The notes under the pieces: model-generated | The model's input: only the letters and a program-made list of their open reading frames with translations | Databases searched by the model: none | Told to the model about the DNA's origin: nothing | Position numbers and translations under genes: made by a program | NCBI GenBank assembly: GCA_033297205.1 | Contig: MU859118.1 | Span: 118,363-182,362 of the forward strand | Reading direction: 5' to 3' | DNA from: Pseudoneurospora amorphoporcata | Taxonomy: Eukaryota; Ascomycota; Sordariomycetes; Sordariales; Sordariaceae | Length of the DNA stretch: 64,000 bases | In this document: positions 12,743 to 24,193 of the stretch, in pieces | How positions within the stretch are numbered: position 1 is the stretch's first letter | Layout: every line of letters begins with the position of its first letter

Positions 12743-14226
12743 TCCGCCTCTTAGGTCATGGCATCGCAGTCATACCCTAAGATTTTGAGTGTTTCTCTCC
12801 TTCAATATGGCATTTTCTTCTGTCTCGGTTGGAGTTTGGCTGGCTTGTCTTGTCTTGGGCTTCCTGCTAACTGGAACATAATCGGTGTTTGGGAAGGAAA
12901 CACACCGGCAAAGGAAGATTAAAGCTTTGGTTGGCTGAGATGTTTGGTCTTGTTTGACCGACATCTCCTCGTTGGCTTTCTGGGCATTATCTCACAATCT
13001 GGTATAGTCTCCTATATCATTGTCTTTTGCGGTATCATCAAGGGGTCAATCAGATAGGGTAATATGGACAAGTGAATGACACTCAAACATAGTATGAAGC
13101 ATATCTATCATACATGAAATCTTTCTCCAATGCGCGCAACTAAAACCGAGTGGCTTTCCTTGGTGATCTTTGTGAAACAAGACCGAGTTAGCTTTGCTTC
13201 GTAACCTCGCTTATATCTCTTTATTACTTGTGATTGTATGTGGTGTTACACTGTGATATGCCTTCAACGCAAATGCCACCATTACCCGGGTATTGAAAGA
13301 TCACGAGCTCCAGTTAGATAGTGGACCTTGTTCCGTTGAGGCGAACGTTGAGACGGCCATACACGATGCAAGCGCATTTGTGGATACTCAGAGTATGTCT
13401 ATCTGGATGGTGGAGGATGCCGAAAACAAGCAGACTGTTTGTTTGGGACAAATGGTTCACGATACCCCGACATGGTAAAAGAGAAGAATTCCGAGTAAGA
13501 ATAGAAGCGTTGTCTAAAATGTGGCCCGCCACATTGCCTCGGCTGATGGTATCGCACATCCTAAACGAATGGTTGGGAGGCATAGTTCACAAAGACAGGC
13601 TAGGGTGTAAATCACTTGGATACGCTTTCGAGACCACAAGATAGCTACCCGGTGCTGACTACGCGGTATTCAAGGTCTGTTTTTTGGAGCTACAGTCACC
13701 AGACCACCGCGGGGTGGATGACGCCGTCGTCAGATGGACGGTCGCTACCTCTGATTTGACTGGGTCCCTCCTTAGTAGCAGCGGTAGGGTCGAACTTTCC
13801 TTCGGGCGGCTTCGGACAACGTTTTTGTAACTTTTTGCCCCTTTTTTACCCTCTTCTCTTTTCGAATACTTCCTGTAAACTTCTTCCTGATTTAACCATC
13901 TGTTAACTAGCATACTTTCACTCCAAGTTCTGTTACTGGGTCAGGCTCTGCTTGCTATCAGAGCCCGAATGCGCACATTATTATTATTTGTCTTATCACG
14001 TTAACTATTTCTAGTCTACCCAAGGGTATGCGGTGCTGCTTCCGTTCTAGGAATGTGCACATTGAAAGCGAGCGTCGCCTGATGATCATAGGCCAGCAAT
14101 GTATCTTCGGGCGGAGGCAGTGATATTAGGTAAGATGAGGAAGTTGGTAACATTCGGGAATAGCGAAGATAAGTAGCTATGCTAATAGCGATGTTGGGCA
14201 AGGCTATAAGACGTCGCGTCTTAGGA
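12743..14226. other. Intergenic, no gene recognised
   Basis: This holds the 3' UTR of the GPI-type gene and about 1.2 kb more. Short frames such as 13293-13478 and 13321-13644 show no motif, signal peptide or family resemblance. Confidence 0.5.
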
Positions 14227-15500
14227 TCAGCGAGAAGCATCCGCCCTCTCAACAGGCTCATCTTCTTCCCTAATCGGGCCCAGCTCGTGTAGTTGGATCG
14301 CCATCATGGCGTCCATCCTCTCCCTCACCCTATCCCACACCGCGTCGCTCTCCGACATGAACGCCAACTCTTCTAAGGTCCGGTTCTGAGTCTCTGGGAA
14401 GAGGAAGTACACAGTCAGTACTTCGACTGCAATCCAGATGAATTAAGCCAAGTAGTACCGCCATCCAATCTTGTCCAAGGCGATGGGGCTCACGTAGTTG
14501 TTAATGGACGGGCGATACGACTGGTCAGATGCTTCAACCAGGGTTTCACATAAATCAAATCAATTCAAATCTGAGAGCTGATTTGCCTTATTTGGGATGT
14601 TTTGAATCCAGATTTGCGTTGTTGAGGGTACATTTCAATTACTTTTTTAGGATTTGTTCCACGGAGGAGAGTGGTAAAAATAGTAAAGTTACTCACTATA
14701 TCCAATTAATACCCTAAGGTACTTAAACATTCCCAGTTTCTATAGCAGCACACGACTTTTTCATCTCCTATACGATCTTTTTACCCAACCGTTCATAACG
14801 GAAATCACTCGTACATATACTGGAGAACTATACTACTACAAAACTCTAATATCTCTATCAAGATAAATACGCAAATCTAACAAAACAAACCAGGATTCAA
14901 ATTTAAGTTAATCTAGAACACAAGTTGATTTATTGGGACCCAGTCTGATTTGCCTTGCTTTGCATACGGTTTGATTTGTGTGAAGCCTTGTGCTCAACAG
15001 CGATGCTTTGAGACCGTTGATGGTAGGGGAAGAGGTCGGACATGTAAGTGTACGCGAGAGAACCCCAGCCTAAAGCGTAGAAGCTGTAAGATGTAACGTT
15101 AGTTCTTGATTGGAACAAGAGGGTGTTGGATGGGAGAAACTTACGGGGTGTACAGGAACATAAACGCCAATATGGGAATGACAGGCTTTGCGAGAGCCTG
15201 TCTCTGCCTGGGAGCTGGCAATGGTCCACACAATGTACACCAACTCCAGTTCCCATCAATAAAATTGTCCTGCGAGGGTATCTTGGGCTGATGGTGGCCA
15301 CGGGAACGGAAGCAAGGAGGCCCCAGCATGTCCAGCCGAAGATAGTGATTTGAACCGTCGTAGGGTTGCCGACGGTTTTCAAAATCTTCCCGGTATAGAA
15401 GTTGAGAAGAACGTTGCCGCTCCATTGCGTCGAAATGTCCGATTAGTGCGGCCAGGAAAAAGCGCTTTTGCATAGGAGGAGGGTCAGCGGGCAGTCCAAC
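14227..15500 (-). pseudogene. MFS sugar-transporter pseudogene, split by an inserted element
   Basis: Relic of a sugar-porter (MFS) transporter, C-terminal half only. Reading the minus strand, recognisable pieces in order are an AALIGHF segment, QWSGNVLLNFYTGKIL (about 15440-15380), AFMFLYTP, an intron with GTAAGT donor (about 15086-15147), FYALGWGSLAYTYMSDLFPY and RSQSIAVE. The element at 14539-14990 intervenes. After it come SINNYVSPIALDKIGWRYY, then IAVEVLTVYFLFPETQNRTL and a terminal stop at 14227. The order and the PETQ-x-RTLEEL ending match the family. Damage: a frameshift before QWSGN, another after about 15260, a TAA at 14443-14445 after WRYYLA, and the insertion. No N-terminal half could be recognised upstream. 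The TAA may come from TGG by G-to-A changes, as RIP would produce. Confidence 0.78.
14539..14990. mobile_element. 452-bp AT-rich element with terminal inverted repeats (MITE-like)
   Basis: The left end reads CAGGGTTTCACATAAATC; the right end, on the other strand, reads CAAGGCTTCACACAAATC. These are about 22-bp terminal inverted repeats differing at four sites, all transitions. A second internal inverted repeat pairs 14601-14619 with 14869-14878 plus 14893-14901, the latter split by a 14-bp insert. The flanks 14531-14538 (GCTTCAAC) and 14991-14998 (TGCTCAAC) look like an imperfect duplicated target. CAGGG termini and an 8-bp duplication suggest a hAT-type non-autonomous element. No coding capacity. 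It sits inside the transporter pseudogene, whose reading resumes on the other side. Confidence 0.7.
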
Positions 15501-16643
15501 TCATTAAAAGGTCCTTGAGTCCGGCCATCGTGACTGCCGGTTGGGGTGGGTAAGAGAGTGGTAATGACGCTACAGAAGAAAGACGGAGGAGGAGAAATAT
15601 CAAACGAAGGACTGGGAGAATGAAGGTAATAAGGGCCTTCTGACGCACTTCCTGTTCTCGGCTGAGGAGGAAGTGACGATGTGGCCCAAAGCACCTGCTG
15701 TGTTACTTACGAAGCCCGGAAATCCGGCTCTTACCGAACATGAACAGTCCAATACCTCCCAGTGTATTTTGAAAAGGCCGTTATAAATCTGCGACATGCC
15801 TTGTATTGATTTGCAAACACGTCGGCTAGAGTCCTTTTGGCATTCTTTGATCCAAGGAATGTGTTGAGTTTTGCTGAGATTATGACGCATACACGAGGAT
15901 AACCAATGTGTAATGTATCTGACCGTGACGTGTTCAGTTTCTTCTTATGGCCATCCGGATGGATATGGAATCGACGGGCAACACCATACTGCAAATGTCA
16001 TGCATATGCATCGCCCCTACTGGCATTAGCCCCCCGCCCCTCCTCCAAGCATTTCACTTCCATCCTAACCGCTGTGTCTGTTCTAGGAAGGAACAAATAA
16101 TGAGTTGGCGGGACATGGCCCCATCTACAATTCCTGGTCTCTCTTGCCAATTGACAAGATGACGGACAGCCACACAGTGATTACCAAGCAGATAGGAGCA
16201 AGTGCAACATTCCAGCGCCAACCGCTTGAGCCCTCAAGCATGACTGGGGATGCCTTCAGCAATACACACTGGCTCACGTTAGTCTGTTCTACTGACGGAA
16301 TGCTGAAGGAGCTACATGTGAGAATGTGTGATCAAGCGTTAATGAAATCTCCCGTTGACACTCAATCAATGTCCAAGATAAGCTACCCAGTTCGGCGTGA
16401 TATTCGAGGTGGCTCGAGAAGACGTGAGTTATCATTAACCGCGTCGCTTGGAAGACGTGGTCGATGATGTCATGAAGGTTAAGTAATGCGAAGGAAAACA
16501 TGCAGGGTATACCAAGGACAAAGACTACACCCAACGACCGAGTGACGACGACGGCCCAGCACGTCAGAAGACCCAACCGCGACACATGTCAACCAACATC
16601 CCGTCCCTGGCCAACTATTTACGTAGTATAGTCGACGGCCCGT

Positions 16644-17710
16644 GTGTCTGTCCTCTCAAAACGGGTGGTTGTTACTCTGACCAAGAGGCCAAAAGACTTG
16701 GCGCCCATTCGTCCTTCAAAAGCAGCACAAATCTTGACTGTCTACGGCTCTTTTCTCTCCAAACTATTCTTTTCCAACAGTCCATCCTACACACGCGAAG
16801 AAAAGTCCAACGTATTGTTCAACATGCAAGCAGACTCACACCCCTTGGAGGATCCCAACGGTGGGACCTTTCATTCCCGTCCGTCTCATGTCTGGAAGCT
16901 GCTTGCCGTGGAGCCCTCCTCACTCACGAACAATGACATCGCTTTTGACGAATGGTAGCAAGATGTTTGGGAGTCAATTGGAACGAAAGATGACAGAATA
17001 AAGATGGGCGAGAAGGGCATTTCAACACTCGAGACGCGCTCAAAGACATGGCAAAACTGGCGACACTCCGATGCTTCAAGCATGTCCGTCCTAGCAGGGA
17101 AAAATAAGCCGAGAGACTATTGTTGGCTCTCGCCAGTTGCCGTCCAGATGGCGCAAACCATCAGAGAGCAAATTGAAAAGCAGCAAGCATCGTCGGATCG
17201 GCCCGCTTGTGCTTTTTGCCAGTGCAAGAACGGTGACATATGGCGAGCCAAAAAGGCGGTCTCTGATATGCTCGCAATTGTTATGGCCCGGTTGGTGGAT
17301 CGGAATAAGAAGGTCCTGGACGACGATCAAAACTACGGTCAGATATGTCAGATTTGGGGGTATTTTCGGAAGTTGTATAGGCGTCAAAGGAAGCTACAGA
17401 AAGCAAGGAGACAATAACCAACGAGAATTTCAGGAAGGCCATGGAACAGGCTTTGTTATGGATTGTGAATGAGTTGGGAAAGGGAAAGGTTACTTGGATT
17501 GTTTTGGATTGTCTGGATAAGATGGAGAGAGACACTCGGACGGTCGTCTTACAGATCTTGGCGTACTTGGTTAAGACGGCACAGATTGTAGTCAAGCTTC
17601 TGGTGGTTACCGATTTTGACCACTGGGGCGCTCAAACGGAAGGCAACGAGTTGGGAAAGGGCGGAAAGGGAAGCATGTTTCTTTTCCACTGGGAGGAGAA
17701 GAACTGCTAA
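16644..17710 (+). pseudogene. Degenerate NACHT/STAND-like NTPase relic
   Basis: One frame stays open from 16644 to 17417 except for a TAG at 16959 (TGG TAG CAA, possibly CAG mutated to TAG). It then shifts by about 17400 into a second frame open to 17710. In order: a helical N-terminal stretch, LAGKNKPRDY where a P-loop would be expected, ACAFCQCKNGD followed by VSDMLAIVMARLVD, and then TWIVLDCLDKME, a Walker-B-like hydrophobic-Asp motif, with VVKLLVVTDFDHW after it. This order (loop, F-x-C block, helix, Walker B, sensor strand) is what fungal NACHT NTPases show. No intact P-loop GKT/S is present. What lies before 16644 and after 17710 cannot be assigned. It could instead be an unknown lineage-specific protein. 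Confidence 0.38.
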
Positions 17711-18726
17711 TATCCAGACGAGGATGAAGAACGCATCAAAACATAGATGAACTGAGTTCGTTTAGGGCATCATCAAGGCAAAGAGAATGGAGATCGTGTG
17801 GAAGGGAATGGCGTGGAGCAGACATTGAAGGAAATCATGCATGTTTGGGCGACGATTCGAGTCATTGTGTGCCATTTAACAAGTTTTTCACTACGACTGT
17901 GCATTTCCATACCCAAGAGATTACAATTTCGAAGGATCGGACACGTCTCGTTTAGAAAGCCTGTCAGGGAAAAAGAAGCTGGACAATATAGGTGGGATTT
18001 GCCAAATATTTTCCCAGCTCATCGCGGTAGCCCGGCAGCGCCAGACATTTCGGTTGGCTTGCTTAGGCCGACTCGGCAACAAAGGGCAACGGAGAGGGTT
18101 ATTGTTCAATATCTGACGGTCCAACAAGCAACATCTTCTACTACAAACCTACGAAATACATCCTTGCAAACTGTCGGCGGTAAGAGGTCCCAACATCCGA
18201 CCGTTCACGGATTCAAAGGACACTGCGGGATTAGAGGTAGGCTAACGAGTATATGTTACCCTCGACATGGTTAAACAAGGCCATCGGATTCCTACTCTAG
18301 AAGTACTGTCTTTTGTAAACGTCTTCTCACCCTATTCTTTTTATATACACTACTATCATCAGCATGTCATCTCCCGGCTTGCCTTCTCGTTTAGAAGCCG
18401 CTGATCCCCCCACCTTCTCCTTCAGAGTCCGTCGATCCCTCTCTCCATGATCCGCGTCTCATGAACCTCAAGAGAGAGCTCTCGTGCGAATTGTCTTGTT
18501 GTAACAAATATGATAAAAACAGCCAATTTTCCATGACCAGGGAATCAAGGGGTACGACCAACCAGCCGGATAATATCACCAACATCAAAGAATAACACAC
18601 CCGCCGATTTCAGCCATTATTTCTGTAAAATTCTACACTTTTTCATGCCATGTTGGGTCGCAAAGAAGAAAAGGCCAACCACCCGAGCACCAACACCACC
18701 CCTAACATCAAGGGACTCACAGACAG

Positions 18727-19320
18727 GTGGATAAAAGAATACACAAGATGCTCGACTCCTGCCCACAAGCCTACTCTACTTGCTTTCAAGCATCACTACA
18801 TACCTCAATCTCAGTCACGCTCCTGGCCTTTTCTGTTTCTTCAATTGGACGCCATATTTTAAACAAGGATTCGCGAGATGAGGAGCAGCTGAAACATAAT
18901 TTCGACGAGGTCTGCAAGCTGCTCGAAGGGGTGAACCCCAATGAATCTGCGGGTGAAATGATGCCCGGCAGTCTGAGCACCTGGGAAGTAATTGAAAAGC
19001 CAGTGACAGGCGTTGTGAACTTGGTCGGTCAAGGGAAACGGCATATATCAGCATTGACTATTCTCACAAAGGCGTGAAGAATGCGGATCATGCAGCTTGG
19101 TTCAACGCTCTGTTGAGGCTGGTGGAAAAGACGGATGTCAAGGTGAAGATTTTGTGGTTGCGTGTGAAAGAGAGCCATTGGTCGGCTGGGGCGATCAGCT
19201 CGAGGCCATGGAAGAGGAGTACGAGATAGAATTGAAGAGTACTGGTGAAGGAGAGGCTATTGATAATTTCCTGTTCGTTTCAAAGAAGGTTGTGCAGAAG
19301 GTTGATGGTTGAGGAAGGCG
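18727..19320 (+). pseudogene. Second degenerate NTPase-like relic
   Basis: Broken coding-like sequence. One frame holds DEVCKLLEGVNPNES and TWEVIEKPVTGVV; it shifts near 19040 to a frame with YISIDYSHKG, ALLRLVEKTDVKVKILW and ESHW. It then shifts again near 19210 to EEEYEIELKSTGEGEA and FVSKKVVQKVDG. The ALLRLVEKT...VKVKILW...HW part resembles ILAYLVKT...VVKLLVV...HW of the relic 1.5 kb to the left, so both may descend from one family. Stops and frame changes rule out a working gene. The family assignment is weak. Confidence 0.25.
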
Positions 19321-19476
19321 AGGAGGCTCTTGGGGATGAAGATATGGAGTTTTTGGTTGAATGGCGGATAGAGGTAACTTTTGGGTTATAGAACTTGCGA
19401 CTATTATAGCTCGAATAGAACCCACATTTTGAGCGCTTGTGGGCAGGAAAGAAAAAAAAGAGGGAGTTCCTCACAT

Positions 19477-20544
19477 TCAGTCCTCATCCCCTACCTCCCC
19501 CTCTGCCCCTCTAGCATCATCCCCACCATCCCCCTCCCCATCCACCCAAACCACCACATTCTCCAACCCCTCCGCCCTCTCCTTAAAGAACCTCCTCACC
19601 TCACCCACACTATACCTCAGACTAAAATGCATCACCACAAACGTCGTCGCGGGATACCTCCTAACCACCTTCTCCAAATCCACCCAAAGCGTATGCTTCG
19701 TCTTCTCCGCCTGCGCCCTATGCTCTTCATATAAAAAGCTGCACTCGGTAATGACCACCGGCAGCTTGTCGTCTTCCAACCACCCCCTCATCGGCTCCTC
19801 CTCCAGCGTTCTTGTCGTAGTATCCCCCAAGAACGCAAAGATGGGCGTCGTAACGGGAGCCGTCAGTTCCTGCCCGCTAGCCCTAATAGCTTTCAGCTCC
19901 TTAGGCGGTAATGTTGCGAACACCGGTCGCAGTTTATGCGTCGTCTGCTGGAACAAGTACCCCAGGCAAGGAACGGTGTGATCACACTGGAATGCCACAG
20001 CGCTGATATTCTTTGTCCTGCGCAGCGGGACGACATCCCCCGCTTCCAAGCCGTACGTCACATGCGTCGGCCTGATCACTTCTTTAACCACCTCCCCCGT
20101 TTCCGGATCCTTTTCCACCAACGGGACTTCCTTCCCCGGCCTCGGAGCTATCAGTCCACCCAGATTCAACATCGTATTAGCCCGAAGATAATCCTGCAAC
20201 ACCTGCTTCATCCCGACGGGGCAGTGAAAGTCGGGAGGATCCTCCCGCTTGATGTATACCGGGGATAACAAAGCGTGGTCGTTGTGGCCGTGCGTGATGA
20301 AGATGTGTTTCGGGCGAGAGTTGTTGACGACCAAGCCGGCATCTAACAAAAGGTTGAGTTGGGGAATGACGAAGGAGGTGTGCCAGGCTGCGCGCGATTT
20401 GCCGGTGAGGACGTAGTGCGAGAAGGGCTTGGGGAGGGCCCATTCGAGGATGTCGGAGCGGGGGGATTGGGGGAGGGGGGTGGCGAAGGTTAGGGTTTCG
20501 TTTGGTCGGTACCCGGATGCTGGCTGGGGTTGCTGTGTTGCCAT
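19477..20544 (-). CDS. Metallo-beta-lactamase-fold hydrolase, tRNase Z-like
   Basis: Single exon, 355 residues, probably a zinc-dependent phosphodiesterase or related hydrolase. The metal motif H-x-H-x-D-H appears as THGHNDHA near residues 84-90. It follows a strand with a conserved Asp (NLLLDAGL), as in the fold. Further likely metal ligands are the His of CDHTVPCLGY (about 190), the Asp of AFLGDTTT (about 241) and the His of VVMHFSLRYS (about 305). Length and these motifs fit the short RNase Z-like branch found in fungi and plants rather than the approximately 800-residue ELAC2 type. The N-terminus has no clear targeting signal. The start at 20544 is the first ATG in frame. The substrate cannot be told from sequence, and a non-tRNA substrate is possible. 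Confidence 0.75.
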   Translation of the reverse strand: MATQQPQPASGYRPNETLTFATPLPQSPRSDILEWALPKPFSHYVLTGKSRAAWHTSFVIPQLNLLLDAGLVVNNSRPKHIFITHGHNDHALLSPVYIKREDPPDFHCPVGMKQVLQDYLRANTMLNLGGLIAPRPGKEVPLVEKDPETGEVVKEVIRPTHVTYGLEAGDVVPLRRTKNISAVAFQCDHTVPCLGYLFQQTTHKLRPVFATLPPKELKAIRASGQELTAPVTTPIFAFLGDTTTRTLEEEPMRGWLEDDKLPVVITECSFLYEEHRAQAEKTKHTLWVDLEKVVRRYPATTFVVMHFSLRYSVGEVRRFFKERAEGLENVVVWVDGEGDGGDDARGAEGEVGDED

Positions 20545-21707
20545 GATGATATGCCTGACTGGTGTTGTCGAGGATGTTGTCGTTGTGAGGTGATGGTAAG
20601 ATGGTGAATGTAAACAATGACCGAGTGAGTGATAAGGGGTAAAAGTCTTGGCAAGTGGTGTTTGGGCTTGCAGGCGTTGGGTTTTCCCGATTTGGGTCGC
20701 TGGAAGGATGTGTCAGTTGTTGACGAGATTAATGTTTAAAGGGGGGAAACTTGCCTAATTTTAATTGCGATATAAGGTTTAGCCGCTAAGGCGCGACTCG
20801 GGTGGTTCTTGGGACTATAGCGCGGAGTGTTCTGCTGAGGTTGTTGTGGCAGTTTGAGGTTGGAGACAAAAGTGTGAAATCATCAACGCTGAATGGCGAG
20901 CCCCACAATTCAATACAATGCCAAGGAATGATGGATACAGATTGACAACACAAACTGGGCGTTCAACACTCATATTTAAAACGTAATCAAAAATACGTTC
21001 CTTCGTGTTGCCTACCAACTCTTTCCAGACCATGCAAAATAAAGTCATCGATCAGTACTGACCGCCGTGTGCCCCTGGGCGAGCAACATCGGCCGGCCGT
21101 GACGCAGACTTTACTAGTTCTAGCCTCCTTGGTCAGACACTCAGCCTCAACACTTCTCATATGAGGCGTTACAAAGATCTTACCTGCATTTCTCCCTTTC
21201 AAGAAGACCGAGGAAATCATTTGTGTGGGTTCCTAGGGTCAGAGTTAAGTATGAGTATGGAAGCAAAAGGCCGACGAAAGTCGATGTCAAAGATATAAAG
21301 AGCAAGATCGCTTCATGGAGCACAAACATGCAATTTGTCAACCTTTTTGCGTGATCTGGATCTTGTAATGAACGCCATGTTCAGTAAATATGTTTTCAAA
21401 GCATTCGAATAAAAACGACACCAACGCCAAAAATATGAACCGCTTCCGAGTAAAATGCACAAGCCGCCCATGTTTCGCTTTCAAAAAAAAAAGAACCCAA
21501 CCAAAAGATGTAATGCATGTATGACTCCCTTTTCTTCTCCATCCCAGTTCGTTTTCCTTTTCCCCTTTGCTTCCAGTCGCCTCCTCGACGTTATGCGAAC
21601 CGAAAGAATCCCTGAGCTTTGAAGCGCTTATCTTCAGATGGATACCACCTCAGGGACACAGCGTAGGAATCAGACAAACTCCTCCTTTTGGGGTATGAAT
21701 GAGATGC
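20545..21707. other. Intergenic, no gene recognised
   Basis: It contains the promoter side of the metallo-beta-lactamase gene and the 3' side of EDC3. Small frames only. An A-rich run lies at about 21483-21492. Confidence 0.5.
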
Positions 21708-24193
21708 CTAGACCAACTCCTCTTCTTGCTCCTCCACTAGTCCGCGATACTTCATCTCCACCACCCAGCGATCCTCAAAGTCGATGCCCCTACGCATCTT
21801 CGTCCCCGCCTTCTTCCACATGGCCGGTCCCAGACCCAGATCGACCAGGTAAAGTTTCCACTCCAGCACGGCGTCGTCCGGCAACGAGGTATCCCCGCCA
21901 GCCAGCACCGTATCCCCATCATCGTTCTCCGCCGCCATCAGCGCCTCGAGCAGTCCACGCTTGGGCGCGCCAACGGCCACAACGTAGCGCGGCTTAACAT
22001 ACAACTTGTTGCCGTCAATAACGCTAACCTTGCCTGTCGATGGGTCGATGCCTGTGGGAATGTCGACTGCAAGGGCAAACGCCTCATTACGGTTGGCCCA
22101 CTCGATCAGCTCATAGACCGTCGCCTGGTCACCGTTTCTCAGTTCTTCGAAAGAAATCGCCAGGCCCAGCAACGCGTCAATAATGAGCATAATAGGCGCG
22201 GGGTTAGCGAGGCTGCTCAGCGACGAGCGAGGTGTGTCGATAGTAAGCATAGGAATACTAATCTTGCGGAGGTGCTCGAAGAAGTCGCTCTTGGAGAAGA
22301 TGCGCCCGCCCATGTTCTTGTAGAGGCGAACTTGCTGGCGCATGTCTTCAAGGAGATCGCGCTCACCACGCTCAAGGCCAACTACGCACACGATGACGTT
22401 AACATTCTTGTTACGAAGATGTCGGGCGGCGGCGACGGCGCGAATGCCGGATTTGTTATTGCCGGCTAGGACAACAACCGTCGGAGGTGGCGCGTTACCG
22501 GACGTAGGATCGACGATGCTCGAATGGCGCACCTTGATAGCCGGGTCCGAGAGTGCTGTGAGTGTCACCTCTGCAATGCCACGTCCGGCATTCTCGGTCA
22601 TCATCTCCTCTGTTAGGCCAATCTCGTTGTGTGCAATATTCTCTAGATTGAGCATTTGCAGAGCCGAGACGGGCTCGATCTTGCGATTCGACGGAAGCAC
22701 GTAGAGACCCTGCGGACTTGCCGCAACTGTTGACGCCGGTTGCTTCTTTTTGTCAATGACAGCTGCCCTCGCCGAGAGCCGACTACTTGGCCGACTGCCC
22801 TTCGCTGATAGGGTGCGGTAGTGGCTTACACCAGATGAATTGACTCTGCTCAAAGGGTGCGCAGCCGGGACGCCGCTCGCCTTGCGGGAATTCGACCTCC
22901 GGCTGGAAGCCGCTTTGCTTTCGCCCCGGCGTGACCCTTGCCTGCTCGCTTGGTCTCTCCCACTCAATCGATCGGCTCCGTTGATCACTCCGTCATCTGC
23001 TTCACTATTCCAAAAGTCGTTGGAGGTCTCCTTGATGATCGGTTTCGGCTTCAGTGTCGAGGTGGAAGATGGCATGTCGAGGACGTTTTCCGAATGGTGC
23101 AAGTTCTTACCCCCAGCGGTACCCGGCTTGTGCTTGGGTAAACGGTTGTGCGATACCAGGCGGTCAGCCTCGTCAATTAGATCGTCTTTGCGCATTTGCT
23201 CAAACAAATCTTGCTTGTTGAACTTGGCAAGGCCAGATTCGAAGTCGAAGTCGCCTGCTTCTTGCACATCAGTAACATCTTCCGAAGCCCAACCGTTGTC
23301 ATTCGCTCCTCGCATCCTCTTCAAGGAATTGAAGGGCTGGAAGGAGGAGGTACTCTGCAAAATAGGCGTCTGCCTCCAGCCTTTGCCCTTTGCAGTTACG
23401 CGAGGGACCTGAGGAGATGCCTCTGAATCTTCTTGCAGCCCATTTCTCGAGTTGTTCCCAGTCCTGCGTGGCCGTCTGCTGTTCTTCTTCTTCTTCTGAG
23501 CAGCTGCGGATCCTTGCTGCGAGCCGGCGTCGGGCGCAAGATCTTCGTCGGCAGACTCCTGGGTACTGGTTTGAGCGTCAAGCTCCAGGCGTCTCAGCCT
23601 ATCTACCACGGGGAGAGTCGGAGTGGCAGTGTCAGAGGGGATGGGTACGACATTATTCGACGACGGGATAACAGCCGGGGTCGGGTCTCTCTTCTCACTC
23701 GTATTAGGTTGGTGACGGGAGGTATCCGAAGTATTACCTGACAGGGAGCCAGGGCGCTTCCCCATAGACAGAATAGCGGGATCCACAAAGGCTGCTGGCT
23801 TGGTCGGCGGCGGCGGTTGAACAACAGGCGGGGCGACCTGCGGAATGGAATGGGGGACGGCGTGAGGAGGGGGCACCGGAGGAGGCACGGCGGTTTGGGG
23901 AGAAGGGTCTTCGCGCAAATAGACAATGTCGACGATGTTCGAAGAAAGAATGGTGACTCTCGGCTCCCACAGTCTCATGTCGAGATTCCAGACTGAGAAA
24001 AGAGATTCATGTTAGCAAGGCGAGCTTCGAAAGACAGGAGGAAGTGGAAGAGAAAGAGAAAGGGCATGGACATACCATTGGTCAGGGTCAACCCGTGCCC
24101 AGCCTGTACTTCGCTCACGGTGCCCCTCAGTCTCGCCGGCGGGTTACGCATCGTAACCAGCATTGGAAGACCGATGAACGAATCCTCCGCCAT
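21708..24193 (-). CDS. EDC3: Enhancer of mRNA decapping 3 (Edc3)
   Basis: Cytoplasmic scaffold of the Dcp1/Dcp2 decapping complex and P-bodies. Exons 24193-24076 and 23992-21708 give 800 residues. The 83-bp intron (GTATGT donor, GCTAAC branch, CTCAG acceptor) falls inside the N-terminal LSm domain: SFIGLPMLVTMRNPPARL, then after splicing VWNLDMRLW and IVDIVYL. The middle is a disordered Pro/Ser-rich region holding the FDF helix motif DFDFESGLAKFNKQDLFEQM near residue 290, the site known to bind the Dhh1 helicase. The C-terminal third (about 485-780) is a YjeF-N Rossmann-like domain: NEIGLTEEMMTENAGRG, VVVLAGNNKSG, IDALLG, VDIPTGIDPSTG. Domain order LSm, FDF, YjeF-N is diagnostic. The ATG at 24193 directly precedes the LSm domain; the longer upstream frame lacks conservation features. 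Confidence 0.95.
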
